A DNA stretch of 64,000 bases, taken from NCBI GenBank assembly GCA_005792545.1, contig SXRM01000249.1, forward strand, positions 1 to 64,000, in the 5' to 3' direction. Of this stretch, positions 17,236-26,500 are shown one piece after another (position 1 is the first letter of the stretch; each line of letters starts with the position of its first letter). The translations under genes were made by a program, and so were the position numbers. This DNA comes from Pseudomonadota bacterium. Its GTDB lineage: Bacteria; Myxococcota_A; UBA9042. The notes under the pieces are model-generated. The model did no database searches. It saw only the letters and a list, made by a program, of their open reading frames with translations, and was not told where the DNA came from.

Positions 17236-18276
17236 CTACCGCAAGTCACTGTACGGCCTTTGAATGATGCGGCCGGTGATTTCGCCGGCGATGAGGGCGA
17301 GGAACTGTTGCGGCGTTGCTCGGAGGTACTCTTTCGGCAGCCAGGCGCTGTGGCCGTCGAGCAGCGCGCGCCAGTCTTTTGGGTGGTAGCGGGCCGGCGA
17401 GCTCAAGGCCAACGAGATCGCGTAGTTCATGGTGATCTGTGACCATGGCACTGGTGGATGATCTGCCCGGCGCACGTAGTAGGCCAAACGGTCATACAGC
17501 GAAATGAGGTCAAATAGCCTGCGGTGCTTTTGGTGAAAATCGCTGAAGTACTTCGCGTTGGCGACATCACCGTCGCTGATCGTCGCAAGTGTTCGGACGA
17601 CGAGTTTTCCATCAGCGGTCGCGTGTTAGCCGAGCAGGCGACTTGGCAATGCCGCAGACGACAACGCTGAGACTGCGTGCTTCGCGACCTCTGCTTCGAA
17701 GTACAGAGTCCCTGCCGTTGGCTTTAGCCGGACGGGACCGTGCAGCGTCACACAGCGCTCTTTGGCTCCGGTTCGCGATGTCTGCCAGGCCCGATGGGTC
17801 CACGGGATGCTGGCGACCAACTCCTCAAGGTCAACATCCGCCGCAGTGTCACCCATGGCGCTGCACAGTGCTTGAAAGACTCCCGGGGTCTCCTGCGCAA
17901 GGCGACCGGGCAGGGGATCCGACGGCCCAGTGGCGACGGGCATTGGCAGCCTGTAGCTAAGGCCGTGAACGCGAAAGTTGGCGCTGGGACCCGATTGCCG
18001 CAATACGATCAACGCCTTTGATGCATTCAGGATCATGTAGTAGAGGTGCAATGGGTGGGCTTCGTAGCTTTCGCCGGCCAGGTTTGCTGCGAAGCGCTGA
18101 GCCTGCCGCCAGTATTCGTGGCTGTCGCTGTTGTGGTGGCCGTTGGCGAGGAACCAATGCTCAAAAAACGCCCAGACGTCGGCGGCCAAGACGGCGACGT
18201 CCAGAGCGGGTCTCGATCCAAGTTGCAGGTCGACCGGTCGGCCGGTGTGCTCAAAGTGGTCTGACGATGTGCTCAT
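17236..18276 (-). pseudogene. YaaC-like protein with one in-frame TAA
   Basis: The N-terminal part (MSTSSDHFEH... from 18276) contains the YaaC-like core: VWAFFEHWFL, a helical stretch, then LYYMILNASKALIVL and FRVHGLSYRLP. The frame meets TAA at 17626-17628 but continues open and protein-like in the same frame (DGKLVVRTLATISDGDV ... YDRLAYYVRRADHPPVPW ... ALIAGEITGRII) to a TAG at 17236. No start codon lies just after the TAA, so this is one gene of about 346 codons with a nonsense codon at about 217. It starts 50 bases after the primase gene and is probably in the same operon. YaaC function is not established. Confidence 0.7.
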
Positions 18277-18326
18277 CTTTTGCGTCTCATATTCACGATG
18301 ATATTCAATCTGTTTTGGCTCGTGAT

Positions 18327-19641
18327 CTACCCCACTATCTTGCGCTGGACGACTGGCCAAATAAGTGCCACCGTGTTCATCGACAAGCCTGTCTCTTCAA
18401 TAAGTTGCCGATTGGTGAGGCGCTTACCTGCATTCGCAAGCCTTTTTGGCAGCCGACTCGACTGCCAATTCGTTTGCCCTCCGCACTGACTCGTTGGCAG
18501 CGAGGGCCGCCTGTTGCACCGAAGTCGGCCCCGGTCGCCAGACCGCCAGTCGCCGAATCTCGGCGAGGATACCCTCGCGTTGCGTTGGATCCAGCCACGC
18601 CGCGCTGTGGCCATTGTGCTTTGCGCGCAGCCACTCGAGGAGCAGCAATTCACGGTCGGTCGGCGCTAGATAACCAACGAAAAACAGGTAAAACGCCACA
18701 CCGCGCAGCGCCTCGTTGCGCGAGCCCGGCCGGTCGAGGCCAACCTGGTAGCGGCGCTCCCCGTCGCGGAACCGTGCCAATGCAGAGGTCTCGAACGGCG
18801 GCTTACCCTTCTTGGCGGCGTTGCGGTCGTAGCGGTACACCAAGCCACGCTGCAGGTGCAGGTCTGTTGCGTTGAGCAGGCCGGCAGTGGCCTTGGGCGG
18901 TGGCACCAGCTTAGGCGGCCGGCCCCGCCGCATTTGGGCGACGTGCGACGACGGTGTGAGGGCCGCTGCTTCGCCGACAAGTCGAGACGCTGGCACGGCG
19001 GTGTCCGTGACCCATTGCTCCAAAGCCAACAGGTTGCCGGCAACGTCCTCGGCTCGGAACTCGCGCAGCACCGCGCCGTCTACCGGCGACAGCCACGCAA
19101 AGCCGGCCTGACAGGGCAACCGAAAGGCCTGGCGGGCGTGTTGTGGGTCGGGGGTAACCTCGCATACGCCGTTTTCGAAACGAGCAATGCCGGCGTCTTG
19201 CGCGAGTTGGCGCAGCAGCGCGTGCATGTCCGCGCTGGCCACGAAATCGTCTGCCACAGGTACACGTGCCAGCCGCCGGATTGCGACGAGCGGCATAAGG
19301 TCAGGCGCAGATCGCGGGCCTTGGCTGCGGCGTCAAGGGTGGTGAAGGTGGCGAGCGTCCGGTAGGGGCTGGTGGCATCCAGGTCGATGGCGCCGAAGCG
19401 GGTGCGGTCGGTGAAGCGCAGGGCGAGCAGTTGCGGGCCGCGCGAAGATGCGCTGGATGCGTAGGCGGCCAAGATGCGCGGCGCCGTGTAATAGCCGAAG
19501 CGGGTGCCCCATTTGGTGCGGTTTTCAGGGGTTGGCGAGCCTTGGACACCGTGCGCGGGGGGGAAAGAGGGCGAGGGCCTCGGCGGCCGCGGTTGGGGCT
19601 GGGACCATTGTCGTTGGTTGAACCGCCGGATGGTTAGCCAT
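18327..19641 (-). pseudogene. Archaeo-eukaryotic-type primase (AEP + PriCT-like + HTH), three frameshifts
   Basis: This assembles from three frames. From ATG 19641 the first 28 codons end LFPP in a run of seven C; removing one C continues AHGVQGSPTPENRTKWG. The AEP-like core has the catalytic pair in FGAIDLDAT and an SGGWHVYLW motif. At about 19254 one base is missing (tgg-cag; expected tgg-gca). The next frame gives DDFVASADMHALLRQL ... FRLPCQAGFAWL and a PriCT-like LDRPGSRNEALRGVAFYLFF. An A5 run at 18443-18447 shifts again into a C-terminal helix-turn-helix, LTNRQLIEETGLSMNTVALI, ending at 18327. Such proteins make primers or fill gaps in plasmid, phage or conflict systems. All three breaks sit in or beside homopolymers, so assembly error is likely. 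Confidence 0.65.
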
Positions 19642-19713
19642 GACCGACACCGCCGGCGCACTGACCGACCGCCATCTGGTGCAGGATCGGCGCATGGGCG
19701 AAGGTACATTGCG

Positions 19714-22383
19714 TCATTCTGACGGTCCACACGGCGAGGGCATATTGGGCGCTCCGGGTTTCGGCGCGGGGACCGGCGCCCCTTTCGGAAGTTGCCGCCG
19801 AGCCGCAATCAAGCCTAGCCATTCCTTGAGTTCCGCGACGTCGCGGTGGACCGTCGCGAGTTCGGGCAACCGTTGGCCGATTTCCCGCGGTTGCGAGTGC
19901 TCGTAGCACGAATACTCGGTCATCAGGCGGTCCAACAAGATACAATCGGTCAGGTCAATGGCCGCTAAGCCTGCGAGCTTGTTCTTGGTCTGTACTTCGC
20001 GACGAAATCGCACGACGACACCGTCAAGTAGGTGATCTTCGACCGTTCGCTCCACGAGAATTCTGAAATCACTGCAAATCGCTTTGACTGCTGACTGATA
20101 GCTGCCGATATCCCCAGCCTCAAGCTCCTTTCTCGCCCTGACGAGTCGCTCGTTCAGCAGGGCATTCAACGCCTTGTCAACTTTGCCCTCAAGAACATTC
20201 GTCTCGGTCACCAGGCCAACGAGGCCCTCAACGTTTCGCAGCGCGATTTCCCGGCACACCACTTTGGGCGTATCCGGTGCGACCAGCCCTGAGGTCTCTT
20301 GCTTTTTCGCTGCCTCGCGTACGGCAGCCAGAAACGACAGCCTGTGCGTGAGGACAATCACCTGGCGCGCCTGCGCCAGTTCGACCAGCCTAGCCACCAC
20401 GCGCTCCTCAAACTCTTGATCCAGCGACGAAATCGGGTCATCGAACACGAACGGCGACCGCGAGTTCGCCACCGTCAGGTCCGCCAGAAACGTCGCCAGC
20501 GCCACAATTCTGGCCTCGCCCTCGCTCAACACGTCCGCAACCTTGGCGGGCTGTTTCGCGTCGACAAGCGCCAAGTGGAACAGTACCTTGCCCTTCGTCC
20601 GCTCCTTGACGTCCGGCCGCACCTTCAAGCGCCCACCGCCGAGCTTGGTCAACTCGGCCGCAAATCGTTCAACGTAGCCCTTTTCAACCTCAACTGTGGC
20701 GAGCTCCGCTTTCTTTTCAGTCATCTTCCGCGTGCCACATAGCTTCCTCGCCGCCTCAAGGTCTCGCACGGCGGCCAAGCGCTTCAGCTCCGCCTCAAAC
20801 GCCGCAATATTGCTAAACGCCCACTCCTTTGTCTTGAGTTCGTTGAGTTCGCTGATCAGGGCCTCGTGTTGACTGGGTGCCGCTGCCGCTTCAAGGGCTT
20901 GGATCTCGGTCTTCTTGTTCGCAATGTGCAGCCCAATCGCCGTCGCCAGCGGCGCAAGGCCCAACGGCGACAGTTCAGTCGCCGAGGCGATTGTGCCGGT
21001 CGACTTGAACCGTGCGTCGATTGCCGCAAGTGCCGTGTCCAGAGCGCCCTCGGAAATCGCAATTACGTTGTATCGGGCCAACCAATCGGCGCGTTCAGGT
21101 GGCGCGGGAATGGCCGACACGAGGGCCTTGAGGGTCTCCTCGGCCTTTTTCGCCTTCACTTCCAGTTGGCAACCTACATATTCCTCGAACCTGTACATCC
21201 GCTCGGCCGCATCCGCGGCTATGGGCTGCTGGCATAGTGGGCACTGCGCGTCGGTACCAACATGCGGGAACGAGCATTCCGGATAGGCGGATTTGGACGA
21301 GTACTCCCGCGCGGCTTCCCACATGGCGCGCCAACTCGCTTCCCCAATGCCGGGCAGGGTTGGTGGCTCGAATACCACTTTTGCCAGATCCTGGGCCGCC
21401 TGCCGGGCAACCATAGCTGCCGTGCGCGCGCCTGCGACGGCTGTCATGGCTTCGTCGGAATACGTCGAAGCCGTCGTGTCGTGCGTCCTTTTTAGCTGCT
21501 CCATCGTTGCGAGCAACTTCTTCTGCTTCGCCAACTGCTCAGCCGGATTGGGCTGCTTCAGCGCGTCCTCGAGGCTCAGCCTGCGCGCCGTGTCGGCGTC
21601 GGTCCAAGCCAACTTCTGGGCGAGCTGCTCGTTGGTCATGCTGACCTTCAGGTTCTTCAGCCATTCTGCCAACCTCGTAGTGGCCAGTTGGGCGGGCGGC
21701 ACGGGTTTGCGCCGGACTTGGTTCTCGACCCTGCGTTTGAGCTCGGCGTCCACTGCGTCTGCGATGTTCACCAAATGGGTAATAAACCGAAGCGCTCGCG
21801 GCTCGTAGGTCGCCTCCATCGCCTGCTGCAGGTACTGCTGGGCGACGTCGCTGTCAAAGATGTGTGCGCCGCGCAGGGCCTCGTGTGGCTCCGAGTCAGG
21901 CGTCCAAGTGTGCAGGCCTTCGGTGCCGTCGGCTTTACGCAGGCGAATTCCGCAGGACCTTTCGGCGGTTGTGGTGTCGAAAACGTTGGAAAGAATTGGT
22001 TTTCCGGGTCGGTTGCCGGTGGCGTGTTTTAGAATTCGGGCGTAGCTGGACTTGCCGCTGCCGTTTTGGCCGTAGATGACCACCAGGTTGGCTTGGCCAA
22101 AGTCGAGTTTTGCTTTTTGGGTTAGCGCGTTGATGCCTGTCGGGGCTTGCAAACCAAGAATAGTCGAGCTGGACGCTGAGTCTTCTGTATTGAATGCAAA
22201 GGTCGCGTTCCCAGCCGTTGACTTATCGCCGTTGGCCGCCTCGGTGACGGCCATGTCCGCCAATGTACTCACCGCTTCGAGGTTGGGAGCGCGGCCCGAC
22301 TTGAGCAGTTCGCTAGCTGCGTGCCGCAGCCAAGCGCTCATGCCAAGGTCGTCAGATTGCACGGCATCGCAGTTGTCAGCCAT
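19714..22383 (-). CDS. RloC-like zinc-hook ABC ATPase (AAA_13 family)
   Basis: 889 aa. Walker A at 105-112 (GQNGSGKS), flanking helical coiled coils, a zinc-hook CPLC at 381-384, ABC signature LSEGEAR at 619-625, Walker B FVFDDPISSLD from about 645, and an H-loop LTHR. A helical C-terminal domain of about 200 residues follows with conserved-looking polar clusters (RILVERTVEDHLL, TEYSCYEHSQP). The start at 22383 follows aggagag. This is the layout of RloC/PrrC-type DNA-damage-sensing ATPases, but I cannot confirm an anticodon-nuclease site, so the effector is undefined. It heads a same-strand run with the primase (72 bases later) and YaaC-like gene. The gene itself is intact. Confidence 0.8.
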   Translation of the reverse strand: MADNCDAVQSDDLGMSAWLRHAASELLKSGRAPNLEAVSTLADMAVTEAANGDKSTAGNATFAFNTEDSASSSTILGLQAPTGINALTQKAKLDFGQANLVVIYGQNGSGKSSYARILKHATGNRPGKPILSNVFDTTTAERSCGIRLRKADGTEGLHTWTPDSEPHEALRGAHIFDSDVAQQYLQQAMEATYEPRALRFITHLVNIADAVDAELKRRVENQVRRKPVPPAQLATTRLAEWLKNLKVSMTNEQLAQKLAWTDADTARRLSLEDALKQPNPAEQLAKQKKLLATMEQLKRTHDTTASTYSDEAMTAVAGARTAAMVARQAAQDLAKVVFEPPTLPGIGEASWRAMWEAAREYSSKSAYPECSFPHVGTDAQCPLCQQPIAADAAERMYRFEEYVGCQLEVKAKKAEETLKALVSAIPAPPERADWLARYNVIAISEGALDTALAAIDARFKSTGTIASATELSPLGLAPLATAIGLHIANKKTEIQALEAAAAPSQHEALISELNELKTKEWAFSNIAAFEAELKRLAAVRDLEAARKLCGTRKMTEKKAELATVEVEKGYVERFAAELTKLGGGRLKVRPDVKERTKGKVLFHLALVDAKQPAKVADVLSEGEARIVALATFLADLTVANSRSPFVFDDPISSLDQEFEERVVARLVELAQARQVIVLTHRLSFLAAVREAAKKQETSGLVAPDTPKVVCREIALRNVEGLVGLVTETNVLEGKVDKALNALLNERLVRARKELEAGDIGSYQSAVKAICSDFRILVERTVEDHLLDGVVVRFRREVQTKNKLAGLAAIDLTDCILLDRLMTEYSCYEHSQPREIGQRLPELATVHRDVAELKEWLGLIAARRQLPKGAPVPAPKPGAPNMPSPCGPSE

Positions 22384-22592
22384 ATCTCTCCTGCCTTCGT
22401 TGTCCGTTAGGCGTCAAGTGGCTGCCTGCCGGAGGCGATCAGACTGTGCTGCGGCGAAGCAGGAATCGGTCGCCGCGCCCAACTCGCTACGGCTGGGCGT
22501 GGAAATACAAGTAGGGTTTCGTCTCCAATTATTGCCCTCCCGGCCTTGCTTTCGACGACCTTGAGCCGACCGTGCCCTTATTCCAGGCGTTC

Positions 22593-22608
22593 AAAGACGA
22601 CCGTCTTT
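22593..22608. promoter_or_regulatory. 16-bp palindrome aaagacg-ac-cgtcttt
   Basis: A perfect 7-bp inverted repeat with two central bases in the 268-base gap between the Cys/His-motif hypothetical and the zinc-hook ATPase. It could be an operator for the ATPase operon or a terminator of the upstream gene. The 2-base loop favours a protein-binding site. Confidence 0.4.
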
Positions 22609-22651
22609 GGCACCGCGGTCGCCACTTAGCAGTGGGGCATGCCGCCAAGCC

Positions 22652-23353
22652 TCAAAACCGCCGCCGGTTGATCTTCTCCCAGCGCCGCCGTTCGTGGCGC
22701 GACAGGTTCTGTGGCACCGCCGAAGGCATCTGGCCAATGCGGCCAAACTCGCTGGTATCCATCGGCTCGCCAGGCGCCATTCGCGCGATGTAGTGGACGT
22801 TCATATCCGCGGCCGCTTGGGCGACCTTCCGCAGCTGGTCCTGCGTCTGCACGCTGACTCGGACCGGGCACTTCGCCGTGCCGATCGCACCTGGCCGCAG
22901 TTGCGAACCGGGCGCCTCCTTGGCCTCGTGCTCCGTCGCCTTGAGCTGTGCGTGGCATGGGTGCTCGGGATTGCGCACCGCGCGCTTGACCATTGCGTAG
23001 TGTTCTTCGAGCCTGTGGGCATAGGCGGTATCTTCGCTCAACATCGACTCGACGAGTTCAAGCAATGCCGGCGCGAACGCATCTGCCCGCTGCGTCGGGT
23101 CGACGTACGTCACCTCGTCGTTGGGGCCCAGGTCGCCATCCACAAACGCGTGGCTGATCGTGGCGCAGCTGCTAGCGTGCCCTCGGCGCACGACCAACAG
23201 CGACACCCGCCGGCAATCGCAATCCGGCTTGGGGCAGTACATTTCGAGCAAGCCGTACTCGCCGTCTGGGATCGAGTCGTTGCCGCGGATTGCGAACGTG
23301 CGAACCGTCGCGTCGGCGACTTGCGGTTCGATCTGGTTGAAAGGAACTAGCAT
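22652..23353 (-). CDS. Hypothetical protein with YCPKPDCDCRR motif
   Basis: 233 aa from ATG 23353 (MLVPFNQIEPQVAD); the tracked extension to 23422 is not needed. Near the N-terminus DGEYGLLEMYCPKPDCDCRRV looks like a small metal-binding knuckle found at the start of uncharacterised bacterial proteins. The C-terminus is basic (LSRHERRRWEKINRRRF), possibly nucleic-acid binding. It is upstream of the zinc-hook ATPase on the same strand, 268 bases apart. Function is unknown. Confidence 0.7.
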   Translation of the reverse strand: MLVPFNQIEPQVADATVRTFAIRGNDSIPDGEYGLLEMYCPKPDCDCRRVSLLVVRRGHASSCATISHAFVDGDLGPNDEVTYVDPTQRADAFAPALLELVESMLSEDTAYAHRLEEHYAMVKRAVRNPEHPCHAQLKATEHEAKEAPGSQLRPGAIGTAKCPVRVSVQTQDQLRKVAQAAADMNVHYIARMAPGEPMDTSEFGRIGQMPSAVPQNLSRHERRRWEKINRRRF

Positions 23354-23524
23354 GGTGGCAAGCCGAAAGCGCCGCGGCCGGGCGCGGCCGGCGATGCTAC
23401 AACTCGGCCCGGCGGCGTGCAAAGGCGCTCACGCCGTTGCTTTGTTGCAGATTCACTTGGGCGGCCCGCACCCGCACGCTGGCAATGGCGCGCATTCAGG
23501 CTCGCACATCGCCTGACCCGCGGC

Positions 23525-26500
23525 CTACTGCCCGCGCACGAACACGCTATACCCGCCGTAGTTGGTGCTGCCGCACAGCGTAAACGCCGTGCCCGTCATC
23601 GCCGCCTTGTCGTTGGCACACTGGTTGCCGCTGACCACGCCGGGCAGCACGAACGCGGCCTTGTCGGCCGCGCCATTGGAGCAGCCGTAGCCGAAGCCAC
23701 AGGTGACCGCGCCAAAAGCCGGATCCGCACCGCACACGACTGCATTGCCGCCAACCGACCACTCGCCCGCAACCGCGGTCTTGGTCGTCCACGACCACGG
23801 CGCGGCCGTCTTTGGCGAGATCACGCCGTTTGCCGCCGTATCGCTGCATTTGAGCAGCATCTGCCCTTCGCCACCCCGCAGTTGGTCGACCGTTGCCGCC
23901 GGCACGCTGGCGTCGACCCGGGTCCAGCCGCCGCCGTCGGTGGTCTGGTCGCAGGTGGTCTTCCAGGCGTCGGCCTTGCTGCCGCCGTTGGGGTCCACGT
24001 AGTAGTGCGGGCTGCCGCTCCACTTGGCGACGGCCTGGATCGCCTTGCAACTGCTGCCGGCCGTGTACTTGCTGGCGCCGGTCAGGTCGGCGCAGCCGCT
24101 CCACTGCATCCATACCTTGCGGATGCGGTTGTTGCCCGAGTCGGCCACGATGAGGTTCCCCAACTTGTCCACGACGACGCCGTGTGGATTGTAGAAGCGC
24201 GCGTCGCCGCCCATGCCATCGGCAAAGCCGTTTTGTGGGGCGCCGGCAAGCGTAGTGGTGGAGCCGTCCAGGGAGACCCGCCGCAGCGACGCATTGCCTT
24301 TTTCGGCCACCACCACCGACCCGTCCGGCAACAGCGCAAGGCCGACCGGTGCGTTGAATCGGCCGGCAAAGCGCCCCGCGCCGTTGACGAACCCGATCGT
24401 ATTGCCCGCGATGGTCACGACACTGCCCGCGATGTCCATGCGCCGAATCAGCTGGTTGTTGGTGTCGGCGATCCACACGTTGCCCGACCCATCGACCGCC
24501 AACCCCAACGGAAAGGCCAACTTGGCCGCTGCCGCCGGGCCGTCGATCGCGTTGCCCCCGGTGTTCAGGTTGAGCGAAGTCACAGCGCCATCCACCGTGA
24601 TTTTTCGAATGCGGTGGTTGCCCGTGTCGGTAACGTAGGCGGACCCGGCCGTGTCTACCACCACGTCGGACGGCGCCGAGAACTTGGCCAGCACGCCGGG
24701 ACCGTCGGCGAGGCCGATGGCCGAGCCGGCTAGCGTACTGACCGTGCCATCGGGCGCCACCTTGCGAATGCGGTGGTTGTCGCGGTCGGCGACCAGCAGC
24801 GACCCGTCGGCGGTCACTGCCACCCCCATCGGCCAGGCGAACTTGGCGGCGTTGCCCTTGCCTTCGGCATAGCCGCCCACGCCACCCGCCACCGTGGACA
24901 CCGTGCCGTCCGCCGCAATCTTGCGGATGCGGTTGTTGCCGGTGTCGGCGACGTACAGGGCGCCATCTTTGTCGACCGCGACCCGGTGCGGACTGTTGAA
25001 GCGTGCCGTCGCCGCGGGTCCATCCTGGCTGCCGGCGTCGCCGCCGGCCAGCGTCGTGACCAACCCCGCAGCCATGCAGCCGCCGCCGCGGCATTGCTTT
25101 TGGCACGCACCGGGCGCGTCGCACACGCTTCCGTCAGCGGCTGGCGCGTACACGCAGCGCATGGCTGCGGCGTCGCAGGTCGCCACGGAGCAGGCCGGTC
25201 CCTCGTTACACGCTTGTGCGGCAGTGGCAGCGCCGTATTTGCAGCCGGCGGCCTTGTCGCAAACGTCTGTGGTGCACGGATTGCCGTCGTCGCAGTTGCC
25301 GGCAACTTGCCGTAGCCGCACGATACGGCAGTTGGACGCGTCACTGACGTACAAGCGCCCCTGGGCGTCGATGGCGATGCCGCGCGGCTTGCTCAACACG
25401 TTGCCAAGCGCTGACCCGCCAGCGGTCGTACCCGGTTTGCCAGAACCTGCCAGCGTGGTGACGGTGCCATCCGGGTCCAGCCGCCGCACCCGCAGGTTGC
25501 TCTCTTCGGCGATGTACAACACGCCCGCGGCATCGGCGACGAGGCCAGTGGGATGGAAGAACCGCCCGCCCAGTAATCCCTGGCCATCGACGAAGCCGCT
25601 GCCAGCCCCGCCAGCCAGGGTGGTGACAAAGCCGCTCAGCGTCAGCTTGCGAATGGCGTGGTTCTGGGTATCGGCTACGGCCAGTGCGCCGTCGGGCAAT
25701 AGTGCGAGGTCGCGCGGTTGATTGAAGGCGGCGGCGCTGCCCTGGCCGTCCACAAACCCTGATGTAGACCCAGCGAGCGTGGTGACCTGGCCATCGGGCG
25801 TGACCTTGCGAATGCGGTTGTTGCCGGTGTCCGCGACAAAGACGTTGCCGATGGGGTCAGCCACCAGCCCGCGGGGGTTGGTAAACGTGGCTGCGCTGCC
25901 CTTGCCGTCGGCGTTGCCGGCCTTGCCCGGATTGCCCGCCAGCGTGGTCACATTGCCTTGGGCATCCAGCTTGCGGATCACGTGGTTGCCATAGTCCGCG
26001 ACGTAGACGTTGCCTGCGGCATCGGTGGCCACATCGTCGGGCTGGTAAAAGCGCGCCACCACGGCCTTGCCGTCGGCGTGACCCGCCGCAGGGAACAAAC
26101 TGCCCGCTGGCGTGCGCACGTTGCCGTCCGGGTCCACCCGGCGAATCAGGTGGTTGCTGAGGTCGGCCACCCATAGTTGCCCCGCGCCGTCCATCGCCAG
26201 CCCGGTCGGTTGTCCAAAGCTCGCCCCGGCTTGGGTGCCGCCCACAGGCCGACGCAAGCCATCGGACAGCCCGGTGCCAGCGCCGGCCGGGCCGCCCTCG
26301 GGGCCGGCAAACGGCTCCGCCACCCAGTCGCCCGAGGGTTGCGGCACGCACTTGCCGCCGGTGCACCAGGTGTTGGCGGTGCAGGCGTTGCCGTCGTCGC
26401 AGGGGGTGCCGGCGGGCATCGGGCTGGCAGCACACCCGGCTGGTAGCGCGCAAGTGTCCAGGGTGCAAGGGTTGCCGTCGTTGCAGCCGCCGCCGGGGCC

